Under the pieces are notes generated by a model, which was given only the letters and a program-made list of their open reading frames with translations, had not been told where the DNA came from and made no database searches. Shown here one piece after another: positions 23,950 to 36,500 of a DNA stretch of 64,000 nucleotides; position 1 is the stretch's first letter, and each line of letters opens with the position of its first letter. Source of the DNA: Zingiber officinale (Eukaryota > Streptophyta > Magnoliopsida > Zingiberales > Zingiberaceae); assembly GCF_018446385.1 (NCBI RefSeq), contig NC_055998.1, forward strand, positions 75,262,744-75,326,743, read 5' to 3'. The position numbers were made by a program, and so were the translations under genes.

Positions 23950-25223
23950 CCTCGCTCGTGTAGTCATCCACGTGACACACCTAAGGTGTAGCATTTGTAA
24001 AGCACAAAAGAAATTCGCTAGAAAATCTGTAAACAGTTACAGTGGATGACAATGAGCAGATCTCAACAAGTTCTTCTTGTTTGTTGTCGGAAGAGTAATC
24101 ACGAGAAAATCGAATAGCCCTTCGTATTCCATGAGTCAAATCCCTCTCTACTGGATATTCTCCTTGCACACCCTCAAGCTTCGTTCCCTTCTCTTACCTC
24201 TGCTTTGAATCCTTGGCTTGGAAGCCCATTTATAAGAAGATTGAGGAAGACAAAGGGGAAGGGGTGCCCCTTCGTCTCCTTGACATTTGCATCAATGAAG
24301 GACATGAAGGGGAAGAGACACTCCTTCGTCTCCTCAATGTCTAACATCTCCCACTCGTGCAAGTCAATCCATAAAGGTTAATTATATGGCCACAAAGACC
24401 ATGTAAGTCACATAGACTATGATTAGTCACAAAGCATATCACAAAGACCATAATAAATGCTAATTAGTCACAAAGGTCAAATAAGAACATTCATTCCATA
24501 CATTAGAGAGAAATGATTCATACGACGGCAAGCACACTGAGCAATAATTGCTAAGAAAATTATTACACCTTACATAGTTGTTCTATAGAATGAATCAGAG
24601 ACATTAATTACTTGTCCTGATTCTAGATTAAATTATTTACATCAATATGAACATATCTAATCTCTCATAATGACTATTATGTTAAAAACATGTTCAACAT
24701 CTCCAATAAACACAATTATTCATAATTACATTTTATGTACTGAATAAAAATGTAATAAGTATCAGTAAATAATTGTTAATATAAATCGATCTTAATATTC
24801 TTTTTTAGCTAGAATGTATTCATTCTAATCGACCGCTTTTCTAATTATGCTCTATAGACTAAATCACCTATAGCTAATAGGAAACATGCTAAACTAGCAT
24901 ATACTGATCAAAACTTCAAATAGACAGCTAAATAGTCACTTAGGGTAAGATTGAGTTTAACTTATAATCTCAAGGGTCTCACATAGTAGAGAAACATATA
25001 TTCATTCTCCTATTATCCTTTGTGTCGCCATAACACATATGGTATGAATCACATGCTACGATTTTATTCTCTTTATTAAAAAGAGCGCATATTTTTTTGC
25101 AAAAATCTAATATCGTACAGATTTTGATCTAGACATACCTAATGTCTAATCCTGAATTCAACATATGAATTTTAATCTGGCTTTAAGCAGATTCAGTAAA
25201 TGGTGGGTTCATTTACTCCAATC
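23950..25223 (-). mobile_element. Possible LTR-retrotransposon relic with 3' LTR/polypurine junction, minus orientation
   Basis: On the minus strand the sequence reads GCACGAGTGGGAGA then TGTTAGACATTGAGG at 24346. This is the standard arrangement of a copia polypurine tract followed by the start of a 3' LTR, as seen for the other minus-strand copia elements of this window. The LTR would run leftward from 24346; its far end is not found. The stretch 24347-25223 would be internal sequence, but it has no recognisable coding motif. Confidence 0.35.
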
Positions 25224-25800
25224 TGTTGGATCGGAAAGATGCTAGAGGGGGTAAATAGCGTTCGTTATTTTTTTTTTTTTTCAAAAATCGAGAATATGCA
25301 GCGGAAAAGAAAGAAGAAAGTACAAATGCTAACACTATTCCAAGGCCTACACTCGTTGGTGCTTTCGTTGGGCAATCACTATCAGTTTGAAAATGAGTTA
25401 CAAAGATTTGAGTACAAGAACTGAAATGTAAATGATACCAACAGACAGAAAGAATATTTGAAGAAGTCTTTATTTTTCAAACTTTAGAATAGCCTTTCGG
25501 TGTCATAAGAGCTTTTTCAGAGCAGCGCGCGAATATGAAAGTCGAAGCAGATGATTCTCTGAAGGTGTTGGTCGAAGGCCTTTATATAGGCTCATTATGG
25601 GCGCCTAGAATCCCTTTGGGCACTTCAACCATCGTCGACATGGCGATTTCTCATTGAAACTTGATCTGTCAAGTTTTTCCACCTCTAGGCGCCCGGACAC
25701 TCTCCGAGCGCCTGGACTGTTGACGTGGGTTCAGTCAATCATCGCGCTCCAACTCAACTTCTAGATGACTTTTCTGGTCCAGGCGCCTGGACCAACTCTT
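25224..25800 (-). mobile_element. LTR fragment 'F', minus orientation, cut by element E1
   Basis: The stretch begins TGTTGGATCGGAAAG and contains a minus-strand TATA box (CCTATATAAAGGCC near 25590). Around it are several copies of a GGCGCC(C/T)GG word (near 25600, 25685, 25710 and 25780). It stops abruptly where element E1 starts at 25801. No matching second copy lies in the window, so its class as an LTR is inferred from this layout. Confidence 0.4.
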
Positions 25801-25917
25801 TGTTGGTGCGGTTAGTACTAACAGTCTAACTTAGATTTTGATGAATGACAAAGTAGGTTAAGTTAGTTTTGTTGTGATCTAACACTTTAACTGAGTATGC
25901 AAGAGAAATCCAGCTAG

Positions 25918-26150
25918 GTCAACAGGCCGACCGGATAGTTGGTGCGAAGCCCAGCAAGGTTGACAGACCGACCGGATAGCTGGCAAGAAGTCCAGATAAG
26001 TCGACGGGCTGACCGGATATCTAGCACGAAGCACAGCTAGGTCGACGGGCCGGCCGAATCATTGGCACGAAGCCCAGCTAGGTCAACAAGCTGATCGGAT
26101 AGTTGGCACGAAGTCCAGACTGGTCGACGGGCTGATCGGATGTCTGGTAA
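25918..26150 (+). repeat. 41-bp repeats in the E1 LTR
   Basis: About six units of roughly 41 bp follow the pattern GTCGACGGGCTGACCGGAT, a variable middle, then AAGTCCAGCTAG. The same unit occurs in both E2 LTRs. It lies in the first quarter of the LTR, where U3 enhancer-like repeats are often found. The role is not known. Confidence 0.85.
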
Positions 26151-27140
26151 AAGGTAAGTAAAGGTAAGTCACCGGAGGAGAGTGACTGTGAGGATGCATC
26201 CCAGTTGAGGGACAATAGGCATCGATCCAGTTTAGGTTCATTTGGGATTCCTAAACTAAGACATTGACTAGTTCATGGTTCTAGGAGGACAGGAACTAAT
26301 TACTCTATTTTTTATATTGTGCTAACACTTTTCTTGCAGGGTATTTTGGACTAACACATATGTTGCTGGGCAAAAAAATAAGCAAAGAAGCAAAGCTTCC
26401 TTCGGGTGAACAGTACTCGAAGGCGCCATCCATGGCTATGGAAGGCGCCTCAGTACTGTTCATGGAAGGCGCCTTCCATGGCTATGAAAGGGGCCTTCTA
26501 CGGATAAAATTTGACCAGTTCGTAGATAAGGCGGAGCGATGTCGGGATAATTCTATCCCATTGGAGGCACCTTCAAGGCCTTTGGAAGGCGCCTTCCAAG
26601 TCCTTTATAAGGTAGTTTCGAGGAGGCTTTGGAGCAACAACTACATATGAGTTACTGTGTGCACATTTGAGCCTTCAACTACTCCCAGTTCCTGCTGCAA
26701 CTCTATTATGAAGTTGTTGAGCCCGACGACTGCTCCGAGGAGTTCTGATCACGGCCGGTAAACAGACATCAACACAAAGTACATCATTTCAATACCTAAA
26801 GAGTGTTGGTAACATTTGTTTTCTGTACTTAATCTTTATAAAAGGGAAAGTGCAGTTTGTTGCACTTGACCTAATTTTTTTGTACTCGATTATCTCTTCT
26901 GGGGTACTGGAAGAGGTTTTTAGTGGATTTCCCATCGATAGGTCCATGGAACTTGGGCCTTAGAGTAGGAGTCGCCGAAGGCTCCGAACCAAGTAAAAAA
27001 TCGCTTGTGATCTTCTCGTACTTTCATATTTTCAAACTTCTTACTTTCCACTGTGTACTCGTGTTTTTAGAACCAACAAAACAGTGTTTTTGAAAACCAC
27101 ATGATTCACCCCCCTCTCACGTGCGTCATGATCTAACAAG

Positions 27141-27152
27141 TGGTATCAGAGC
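27141..27152 (+). other. E1 primer-binding site
   Basis: TGGTATCAGAGC matches the complement of initiator-Met tRNA and starts three bases after the LTR. Confidence 0.85.
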
Positions 27153-27476
27153 AGGTATCGCTCTGAATTGCTGCAACCACCAATCAGGCAAAATAGGTCC
27201 TTTTCAAAAGAAAATTCTATATCGTTTTTGTTTAAAAATTAATCTTACGCCTTTCATTTTTTTTCCCTCCAATTTTTTTTTGAAAAATTCATTTCAATTT
27301 TTTTACTATTAGTTTAAATTGACAAAATAATCATTCTGGTAAATTTTGTCATAATACTTTTTATTATTATTTAAAAAAATTGATGAAATATCTTCATTTC
27401 TGTATCTCCCACACTGCTTACCTCAAGACAAAGTCTTGGAATTTACTTCTTGTCGATATTTTTTGCAAGTATACCA

Positions 27477-27725
27477 ATGTCTATTCAAGAAGGATGGAGC
27501 ATCCACGAACCACCACCATACGATCAAGAAGATTTTGACTACTGGAGGCGAGTAATGGAATGGTTCTTAGAAAGTCTAAATTTTGATAATCTGTTGATAT
27601 TGAGAAAGTCTTCTCGGGATTTAGAACTGAACAAAAATGTAAGTAAACTTATTTATAATATTTTACCTAATAATGTTTTATGCGGACTAGAAAAGTACAA
27701 GAATGCACATGAGCTTTGGACCTAG
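27477..27725 (+). pseudogene. E1 gag N-terminal fragment
   Basis: The frame starts MSIQEGWSIHEPPPYD and contains DFDYWRRVMEWFL and AHELW, the usual N-terminal layout of plant copia Gag. It parallels E2 Gag (MSQQEGFS..., FPYWKKRMEVYL). It ends at a TAG in place of a residue after the W-T of AHELWT, and the reading continues in the same frame as KLHEESLVLEDQV before breaking up. Confidence 0.7.
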
Positions 27726-28619
27726 TTGATCAAGCTACACGAGGAGTCGTTAGTGCTAGAAGATCAAGTCAAAATCAAATATGGACTCGAGTCAAATCCA
27801 ATCAAAAAACCTACTGAATTAGGGGATGCGCTTAAGGTTAGTATAATTTACTAAAATACTCCTATCAGTAGTAGTTTAAACAATCTGCATGATAATTCAG
27901 ATAAGTATGAAATTATCCCAAGATGCATAATAATATAGATTTACATGATTTAAATTCAAAACTACAAAATAATCTAGATTCTGATCAAGTCAATCAAAAC
28001 TTTGATCAAATCGGCATCAACCTTAACTTGGTCAAACATAACAATGACCAAATCAATTCAAATAATTTAATTAATTCATAAAATTTAAAATTAAGTGAAC
28101 ATTTAGACATAAGTAAGTCAATCATTAAAATAAATTTGAATTTAAAAGTTAAAAATAAGAAAATAGATTTAGATAAAATCAATAAATACCTTAATAAAAT
28201 ATTTAATAATCTAGATAATATCAATCTAGAAAAAATCTATTCAAAACCAAGATAATTTAATTAATAAAAAATTAAATTTTAAAGATAAGACTAATCTAAT
28301 AAATTCACTAATAATGTAAACTTAAAAGACAAAGAAAATACGAGAATAAATTCAAACACTTCAATAAAACCAAAACCAAATTTAATAACTTCAAAATTAA
28401 ATACTAAATAAAATTAACAATTAACAATTAATAAAACTAATAAAAAGTTAAAAGCTTTTAAGGAAATATAATTCAAACAATTTAATCAATTCAAATTTTA
28501 AAACTAATAAAAACTTAAACACTAAAAATAACCTTAACTTAAGATTAAAAGAAAGTTTAAATATTAAATACACTCCTTTAAAGAAGGACAATTTGACTAA
28601 TTTTAACTTGATGCAGATA

Positions 28620-29573
28620 TGTCTTTGGGACAAAAAGTAATTATGGAGAACAAGAGGGGTCTTTTGGTCATGCCACATGAGGAGGGTTTAGGGGTTTTAA
28701 TGGGAGGCACTGTTCGTGGATCAAAGAGGGGGGGGGGGGGGGGGGTCATGGTTCCCTTTTCCTCTTTACCTCACGCATGTCGCCGACAACGCTTCCACTG
28801 GATCTCCCTCTTATTCTCCTTACCCACTCATCGGCAGCCAACCCCGAGCATCGTCTCTAGCGTTGAGGTCGCCACCGCCTCCTCCCTAACACCGACAACC
28901 TCCAGCACCCTAACCCATGCGCTAGCTCCCTTCGGCCGCCGCCTATATCAGCTGACTCGAGGCCTCTGCCGGTTGCACAGCTCAACCATCGTCGACTGCA
29001 ATCCCGCCGCCGGATTCGACTGCCAGCTCCTGTTCGTCCCATGACTCCTCGCCAACGGCCCGTCACAGCCTCCAAGTGGCCCCAACATAGTAGCCTCGTT
29101 CTCACAGGAACGCCGACAGCTTCTCGCCGCTGCCACGCCAGTCGTTCTCATGCGCGCCGCTAGCATCGAGGGTCTGTCCTTACGCTCTGGTGTCACTACC
29201 CTGGTGCAGGTGGCCTCCTAGGAGGCTACAACCCTCGGCCTCATCGCTGACCATCTCGGTTATGCTTTGATCCAATTTATCTCCGACCTTCGAGCCGATA
29301 TAGTGTTCAGGCCTTCAAGTCGTTATTATGTTCCAATCTATGTGGTGTTGCCATATCCCGACCTGCGGGCCACTGTTGTATTTCGGCCTTCGTGTCGCTA
29401 TTTCAGCATGTGAGCCATTGCTGTAGTTAGACTACACACTGTTCAGCAGATCTATATCGCATCCAGCTCCGAGCCGCCGGATCCAGCTACTCAGCTGGTG
29501 GACATGTATCTACTCTTCAGGGCTATGACGACTCGATCAGCATCGCGACCAGCTCGTCGATCCAACCGAGGGC
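28620..29573 (+). mobile_element. Gypsy element 5' LTR, left part (host of Copia-B)
   Basis: Removing Copia-B joins this stretch to 50122, and that joined sequence runs to a gypsy primer-binding site near 50405, so it is read as the 5' LTR of a gypsy element. It is GC-rich and carries imperfect repeats of a CGACCTTCGAGCCGATAT type near 29280-29420. The exact LTR start is not determined; E1 remnants end near 28600. Open frames here show no domain. Confidence 0.45.
28728..28745. repeat. (G)18 homopolymer
   Basis: Eighteen consecutive G residues follow CAAAGA. Runs of this length are unstable and hard to sequence, so the length is uncertain. Confidence 0.9.
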
Positions 29574-31270
29574 TGAAGGGCGCTGGAATTCCGTTCTGTT
29601 TAAATTCCTTGTACAAAAAAAATTATACAAGAATAGAACTTTTTCTAGCAACCCACATGTTCTATTAGACATGTGTTTGATTAATCAAGCAAGTTCTTGA
29701 TGGATCAAAGCGCACCTTGATCGAAGTACAAGATCGTTGGCCTCTTCTGTTGGTATTCAAAATCGATATGAAGAAAACAAAACTAGTTACGCAGTGGAAT
29801 TAAAGAACTAGTTGTACCTTTCCTTTGTAGCTAAAGATCTCTTAATCTTCTGCCATATTCCTCTCCTCTTCTTGGACATCGTGTGGGCGACGATCTACCA
29901 AGACAACACCACCCTCCTTCTCTTCTCGGCTTCCAAACCATCGACTACAAAAGGAGGCTCTAGGATGGGTCACCTTCTAATCTTCTTCTTCCTCTTCTTC
30001 CTTTTCTTCAAGCCGCTGCCCACCAAGGGGGAAGGGGCGCCGACCACAAGGAAGAGATGCGGTCGACCCTAGGTGGAGATGTGGTCGACCCTAGCAAGGG
30101 AAGAGGGGCGCTGGCCACAAGGAGGAAGGGAAATTGTGGAAAACTAGAAAGTTAGGTTTTAGGGGCCACCACCTACTCTTTTTTATAGGCTTGCCGTTGG
30201 TTACAAAGAAAAAAAAAATAACAGAATTTTGTTTAGAAAAAATCTAAACTAAAATATGTTAAACCAAACCAAGTTTAACCAAACTAAGTTAAGTTAAAGC
30301 AAACCAAGTTAAGTTAAATCAAATCAAGTTGTGGATGAGTGGATGCGAGACTTTATATAGATGCTACAACAGGGACCTAGAGGAGGAATTGGTTTAGGCC
30401 TCCTGATGGGCTTGGGCTTCCTGTGTTCGGCCTGAACACCCAACCCAAGTCCATCAATAATAACCCATACCACTAAAGGGTTATTTTTGAACTACCACAC
30501 TAATCCCATATTACAATATGGACTCCTTCTTATCATGAGTGCGTTAATCTCTCTGTGTTTAAGATATCATATGCCCGTTAATTAATTAAGTTACTGAGAA
30601 CCCAATTAATTAACATCTGATTCCAAGAGTAGTACCACTCAACTTTATTATCATGCCAGACTAAATCCACCTACAAGGTTTACATAATAATCCTTATAAG
30701 CTCCTCAAGGGGGCATCATCAACCTAAATAATTAGGACACAGATTCATTCTATAATCAACAACACACCATATAAATAATACTATCTCCCAACTCATCGGG
30801 TCTATTGATTTAACGAATAAATCTCACCCATTGATAAGTTAAAGAAATAAATATTAAGTATATGTGCTTGTTATTATATAGGGATTAAGAAGACGCACAT
30901 CCATAATAATAGAGGTTCTGTTCTTTTATGTGGTTAGTATAAATCGAATAACCTCAGATGCCCCTGCTCAATATACACATAGTGTACTAGTATAATTTTA
31001 TAGTCAAGACAGACTAATACCAAATTATACTACAACCGTTCCAATGGTTTGTCCCTATCCATCTTGGTTGTGAGCTACTATTTATAATTTATAAGGAACC
31101 AATAACATGATCTTCTATGTGGCACAGCACACCATGTTATTTACAATATAAATTAAATGAACAACTGTATAAATATAAAATGCAAACATTTGACCAAAGT
31201 GATTCTCATTTCAAAATATTTCAAAACAGATGTTCATACAAAAGCTAGGCTTATAGTATACATTCCAACA
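29574..31270 (-). repeat. Copia-B 3' LTR
   Basis: This 1697-bp LTR matches 48316-50116 along its length. On the minus strand it starts TGTTGGAATGTATAC and ends in the GGCGCTGG..TTCA region. It lacks a ~100-bp GC-rich stretch present in the other copy (about 48775-48880). Confidence 0.93.
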
Positions 31271-32668
31271 ATCTCCCATACTAAAAGACTATGCTGTCAT
31301 AAATGTTGTCATACATCTGATTCCCATCCCCTCAACATGGCTATCAAAAGCTCTCACCGGAAGGACCTTAGTGAAGGGATCTGCTGATGTAATCTTGGCG
31401 ACAACAATCTCTCCTAATTTTACGATGTCTCGTATCAGGTGGTACTTGCGCTCAATGTGTTTACTTACCTTATGGGCTCATGGTTCCTTCGAGTTTGCTA
31501 CTGCAGCACTGTTGTCACAATAAATTATGATAACTTTGGGCAAACCATGAATCATATCTAAATCCATTAAGAAGTTTCTGAGCCATAGAGCTTCTTTGGT
31601 TGTCTCAGAGGCTGCCACATACTCAGCTTCCATGGTGGAGTCTGAAACGCATTTTGTTTAACACTCCTCTATGCTATGACTCCACCTTCTAAAGTAAACA
31701 CATACCCCCGAGGTTGATTTATTGTTGTCCCTATCTGATTGGAAGTCTGAATCCGTGTATCCCACAGGGAGCAAATTATCTACTTGGTAAATCAGCATAC
31801 AATCTCTAGTCCTTTTCAGGTACTTTAATATATTCTTTACAACAGTCCAATGTCCCGGTCCTGGGTTACTTTGATATCTACTAACCATGCCCACGACAAA
31901 ATAGATATCCGGTCTCGTACATAGCATCACATACATTAGGCTTCCTACAGCCGAAGCATAGGGAACTGCCTTCATCTCCTCTATCTCCTTTGATGTCTTA
32001 GAAGACAACTCTTTAGATAAAGGTACTTCATGCCGAAAAGGTAGAAAACCTTTCTTGAAGTTTTACATGCTAAAACGAGCTAGGATAGTATCGATGTATG
32101 AAGCTTGGGATAAGCACAACATCCTTTTCTTGCGATCCCTTATTACTTTGATCCCAAGAATATGTCCACATTCTCCCAAGTTCTTTATATCAAACTGCTT
32201 GGACCTCCATACCCTTACGTCTGACAACACTTTGATATTGTTGTCAATGAACAAAATATTATCTATGTATAGTACAAGAAATACCACCATGTTTCTATCA
32301 CATTTCTTGTATACACAAGACTCATCGGGACACTGAATGAATCCATAAGACTGGATCACCTCATCAAACTGGATGTTCCAAGATCTCGAAGCTTGCTTCA
32401 GTTCATAAATGGACCGATTAAGCTTACATACAAGATGTTGCATCTTTATCTTGGAGTGCTTCATCATATGTCCAGGATCAACTTCATATTCACCAAGGAT
32501 CAAGTCTGAAGACTTTCCCAAAAACATGAATCTTTCAGGTTATTTAACAACCCTCCCACTACGACGAGGCATTACCTATAATTGTGCATCATTTGTGACA
32601 CGTGTTGTAGTTACTTATGGTTTCTCATCTTGTACCATTGGTACTAAAGTAGAAGTGCCCTCTCTTTT

Positions 32669-33644
32669 TGTTGGTGCGGTTAGCACTAACGATTTAACCC
32701 AGGTTTTGATGAATGACAAATGGGTTAAGTTAGTTTTGTTGTCTGACACTTTGATCGAGTGTGCAGGAGAAGTCCAGACAGGTCGACGGGCTGACCGGAT
32801 GTCTGGCATGAAGTCCAACTAGGTCGACGGGCTGACCGGATAGCTGGCGAGAAGTCCAAGCGGGTCGACGGGCTGACCGGACGCTTGGCGAGAAGTCCAG
32901 CTAGGTCGACGGGCTGACCGGATATCTGGCGAGAAGTCCAAGCGGGAGTCCACACGGGTCGACGGGCTCACTGGAGGGGAGTGACTGCGAGGACGCGTTC
33001 CCGGGAAGGGAACATTAGGCGTCGATCCGACTTTGCTAAGTCAGATCGTGACTAGATTCCGGTCTCGGAAAGACGGAATCTAAGTCATACTATTTGTGCT
33101 AATTCTTACTTTGCTAAAATGTGCTAACAATCTGTGTTGCAGGATATATATTGCCTCAGACTAACTTTGTTTTGCAGGAAAAAGGAGCTTTCTGAAACAA
33201 GGTGGTCCGGGCGCCCGGAAGTCAAATATATCCAATCAAGTCGTCACCACATGGAGCATCTCGGTTTGAGAAGCGTCACATTCCAGGCAGGAGCTTCAAC
33301 ATCAATCAAGCTGAGAACTCTTCTACTGCTGGTCTTGCTGCTCGACGTTCAGTGCGACGCCAACAAAGCTCCGACACTACGCTCCGTTCTTTTCCCTTTT
33401 TTTGTCGGTATTTGTTTTCAGTTTTCATTAGCATTCCCTGTACGGTTCTTTTGTAATCATCATTTCGAATTGCTAGTGATTGCCCAACGAAAGTGGTCAA
33501 GGACCACGGGCCTTCGAGTAGGAGTCGTCACAGGCTCCGAACGAAGTAAAACCATTGTGTCTATTTTACTTTTTCCGCTGCGTTTATACTCGATATTTTC
33601 GAATCGATATTCACCCCCCCTCTATCGAATCTAACGGTCTTACA
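32669..33644 (+). repeat. E2 5' LTR
   Basis: It starts TGTTGGTGCGG and ends GGTCTTACA. It carries four 41-bp GTCGAC units plus a partial one (32782-32970). The second half is nearly identical to the right LTR. Confidence 0.92.
32782..32970 (+). repeat. 41-bp repeats in the E2 LTR
   Basis: Four successive 41-bp units begin GTCGACGGGCTGACCGGA and end AAGTCCA(A/G)(G/C)..., followed by a partial unit. The right LTR has a shrunken version (39285-39430). Confidence 0.9.
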
Positions 33645-33660
33645 AGTGGTATCAGAGCAG
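33645..33660 (+). other. E2 primer-binding site
   Basis: AGTGGTATCAGAGCAG directly follows the LTR and matches the complement of initiator-Met tRNA. Confidence 0.88.
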
Positions 33661-33859
33661 GTACCGCTTTGATTTGGTGCAACCACCAATCAGACAGGGG
33701 GTGAATTTTTTCTTTCAATCAATTCTAAAACTGGTGTATGTTTAACTTAAATTAGTGCAACACGAATCTAGATTTTTTTTTTCTATTTTTCTCTTCCCGC
33801 ACTACTAATCCAAGACCAAGTCTTGGGATATTTTTTTTGGTTATTTACCTGTGCACAGA

Positions 33860-35232
33860 ATGTCCCAACAAGAAGGATTCAGCACAGTACGACCTCCACT
33901 CTTCAACGGGGACGACTTTCCATACTGGAAGAAGCGCATGGAGGTTTACCTCAAAAATGAACTTGACCAATGGATGAGCGTTCGAGACCCTACAAGATTC
34001 CGACACCTCCGGAATATACGGATCCCTGACGACTTAAAGAAGAAGGCGTCGAAAATAAAGCAATTAACACTCTACAAGACGGATTGACAAGAGAAGAACT
34101 AAACAGTCGGTCCACACAAGAACGCTAAAGAGTCGTGGGACAAGTTGATCGAGCTACACGAGGGAACAGGTAACCAAACGAGACTTGCTCTTAAATAAAA
34201 TTTTTAATATAAAATGCAGGAAGGTGAAGCGAATCAGCTTCACACGAGGATCAAGGACATCGTCAACTGGCTTCATGCGATAGGCCATCAGATGGAAAAC
34301 AGAGACTTTATAAGGTACGCATTAAACGCTTTTCCACGTAATAGTTTGTGGGCATCAATAGTGGATGCCTACAAGATTTCTAAAAATCTCTCTAAGTTAA
34401 AGTTAGATGAACTTTTCTGTGAATTGGAATTACACGAACAAACTAATGCTGGAGCCGAGAAAGGTATAGCTCTATTTGCAGGGTCCTCCAAAGAAAAGAG
34501 AAGCAAACCTGAATTTGAAGAAGACTCCGACCAAGACTCTGAAGATGAAGAACATCTGGTAAACTTGGTAAGAAAAATGTTCACCAGAAGAAAGAGGAGC
34601 TTCAGCAAAAAGGACCTTCAAAAGATCAGCTCTCCCTCAGAACAAAAGAACGTGACTTGCTACGGCTGCAATAAAAAGGGACACTACAAGAACGAATGCC
34701 CTTGAAGTTACGGCAGGCCAAGAACCTGACGTGGCTACTCGAATCGGAAGAAGAAGAAACGAAAGAAAAGAACCTGGAGGGATGAAGCAGTTGGCAAAAC
34801 CGGAGCCCCAACTCAAGTTACAGGTATTCCGCAAGACTCGAATGAGGTATATTTTAATTTAAACAAAAAATTTTTTAGAATGATTTTCTGTTTAAATAGT
34901 AAATTAACTAAAGTAGAAAATGAAAACAAATCACTTCTTGAGGAAAATCAAAACCTCAAGGAACAAATCAAAAATTCAAATCCAACTCAAGATCTAACGC
35001 TTGAGGAGGAGAATTTATCATTAAAAAATGAGATTAACAATTTAAAAGAAATGTTAGAAAAATTCACAACAAGATCAAAAAATCTAGACTTAATCCTAAA
35101 TAATCAAAAAGCATGTTATAATAAAACCGGACTAGGATATAAGTCGAATTCAAATAAAACCTTCAAATCATTAATAACCCAATATAAATCAACCAATCTA
35201 GCTTGGGTTCCAAAAGACGCAAGTAGGACTTA
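33860..35232 (+). pseudogene. E2 gag, frameshifted
   Basis: The frame starts at 33860 (MSQQEGFSTVRPPLFNGDDFPYW). It breaks at 34087 and resumes after two shifts (WDKLIELHEG, then EGEANQLHTRIKDIVNWL). It ends with a zinc knuckle CYGCNKKGHYKNEC at about 34660-34703, and a TGA follows. A further open stretch (34880-35232) is a predicted coiled coil (NENKSLLEENQNLKEQIKN) that ends in LAWVPKDASRT. Layout is that of a copia Gag with a long C-terminal coiled coil. No protease follows. Confidence 0.8.
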
Positions 35233-35902
35233 ATCAATATTATATACCTAAAGAAAAAATACATTATATAAAATCGAATAAACCAAACCAAAATCCAAAA
35301 TACAAACCTAAATCAAATTCGAAATCTAAACAGTTTAAAAATCAACAAAATTATCACCAAGTTAACCATAACTATAAAAAGAATCGACACAAGCCTAAAA
35401 TCAAAATTTATTAATGACCAATAATTGGCTCCGGAATAGCCGGCACCTCCAAAACTAACTTACCCTAACCAAAACAAACTAACCCGGCAGGTAATTAGGA
35501 TTAGTTAAAAGAGACCAAGTTTAACTTGACTCATGGGTGAAGTTTTGGATGATAGTACGTTAGGAAGCTTGGGCATCGCATGTCTAGAAAGATATGACTT
35601 TGACCTGCATGTGACCGAAGCTACCCTTAAATGAATCCTAACCAGTTAGACCAAGATTTAGTACTAAGTTCCGTGGATAGGACTATTCGGAAAACCTCGA
35701 AAGGTTGGTTACTTCTAATGATGCCCATGTGACTCACCAAGCTTAGAAGTTTATCCGAAGAATGCCTATTTGTGGAAACCAAAGCTAAATCTGAATCTAA
35801 CTCACGTTAAACAAAACTCTGTAATCAAACCAATTTCATCTCACAAAATCATAGGATTCCCTGATTGATAATATAGATCGGGCGAGATGAATAAGGCTTA
35901 AA
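35233..35902 (+). other. E2 noncoding spacer after gag
   Basis: Where pol is expected, every frame is closed by frequent stops and no DTG, integrase or RT motif can be read. The sequence is not simple repeat and may be a conserved noncoding part of this non-autonomous family. Confidence 0.5.
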
Positions 35903-36500
35903 TTTTAAAGTTAAAAATTAATTTCAAATTTTAATTTTAAACTTAAAAATTAATTTTAAATTTTAATTTTAAACTTAAAATTAATTTCAAAATTTTAATT
36001 TTAAACTTAAAAATTAATTTTAAATTTTAATTTTAAACTTAAAAATTAATTTCAAATTTTAATTTTAAACTTAAAAATTAATTTCAAAATTTTAATTTTA
36101 AACTTAAAAATTAATTTCAAATTTTAATTTTAAACTTAAAAATTAATTTCAAATTTTAATTTTAAACTTAAAAATTAATTTCAAAATTTTAATTTTAAAC
36201 TTAAAAGTTAATTTCAAATTTTAATTTTAAACTTAAAAATTAATTTCAAAATTTTAATTTTAAACTTAAAAATTAATTTCAAATTTTAATTTTAAACTTA
36301 AAAATTAATTTCAAAATTTTAATTTTAAACTTAAAAATTAATTTCAAAATTTTAATTTTAAACTTAAAAATTAATTTCAAATTTTAATTTTAAACTTAAA
36401 AATTAATTTCAAATTTTAATTTTAAACTTAAAAAATTAATTTCAAAATTTTAATTTTAAACTTAAAAATCAATTTCAAAATTTTAATCTTAAAACTTAAA
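35903..36500. repeat. AT-rich minisatellite, ~31-bp unit
   Basis: About 18-19 tandem copies of a 30-32-bp unit, TTTTAATTTTAAACTTAAAA followed by ATTAATTTCAAA, with one-base length changes and AAATTT/AAAATTTT variants. Flanking sequence to 36560 holds decayed copies. It lies between E2 gag and the extra gene. Confidence 0.95.

Larger units (their letters stand above)
25801..28620 (+). mobile_element. LTR retrotransposon 'E1' (copia-like), 5' LTR and partial gag
   Basis: An LTR of 1338 bp (25801-27138) starts TGTTGGTGCGGTTAG and ends TCTAACA. A TGGTATCAGAGC primer site follows at 27141. The LTR is a relative of the E2 LTRs (32669-33644): both open with the same sequence and carry 41-bp GTCGAC repeats, but E1 is longer and diverged. 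A partial gag frame follows, then A-rich sequence with fragmentary Asn/Lys-rich frames to about 28600. No pol and no 3' LTR were found, so the element is truncated. Its right border is approximate. Confidence 0.75.

Noticed and set aside
28619-29044. 141-codon Ser/Thr/Pro-rich frame
   Set aside because: It contains the G18 run as a glycine tract, shows no domain and lies in inferred gypsy LTR sequence.
32725-32955. Repetitive minus-strand peptide (SGQPVDLAGLL-type repeats)
   Set aside because: It is the translation of the 41-bp LTR repeats, not a protein gene.
33134-33634. 166-codon and 202-codon frames (33134-33634 and 39580-40188) that match each other
   Set aside because: They are the same stretch of the two E2 LTRs. 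The match reflects the repeat, and the frames differ in length because of LTR indels.
35903-36500. Regularly spaced repeats that could suggest a CRISPR-like array
   Set aside because: Units are directly tandem with no unique spacers, in a plant retroelement. It is a minisatellite.
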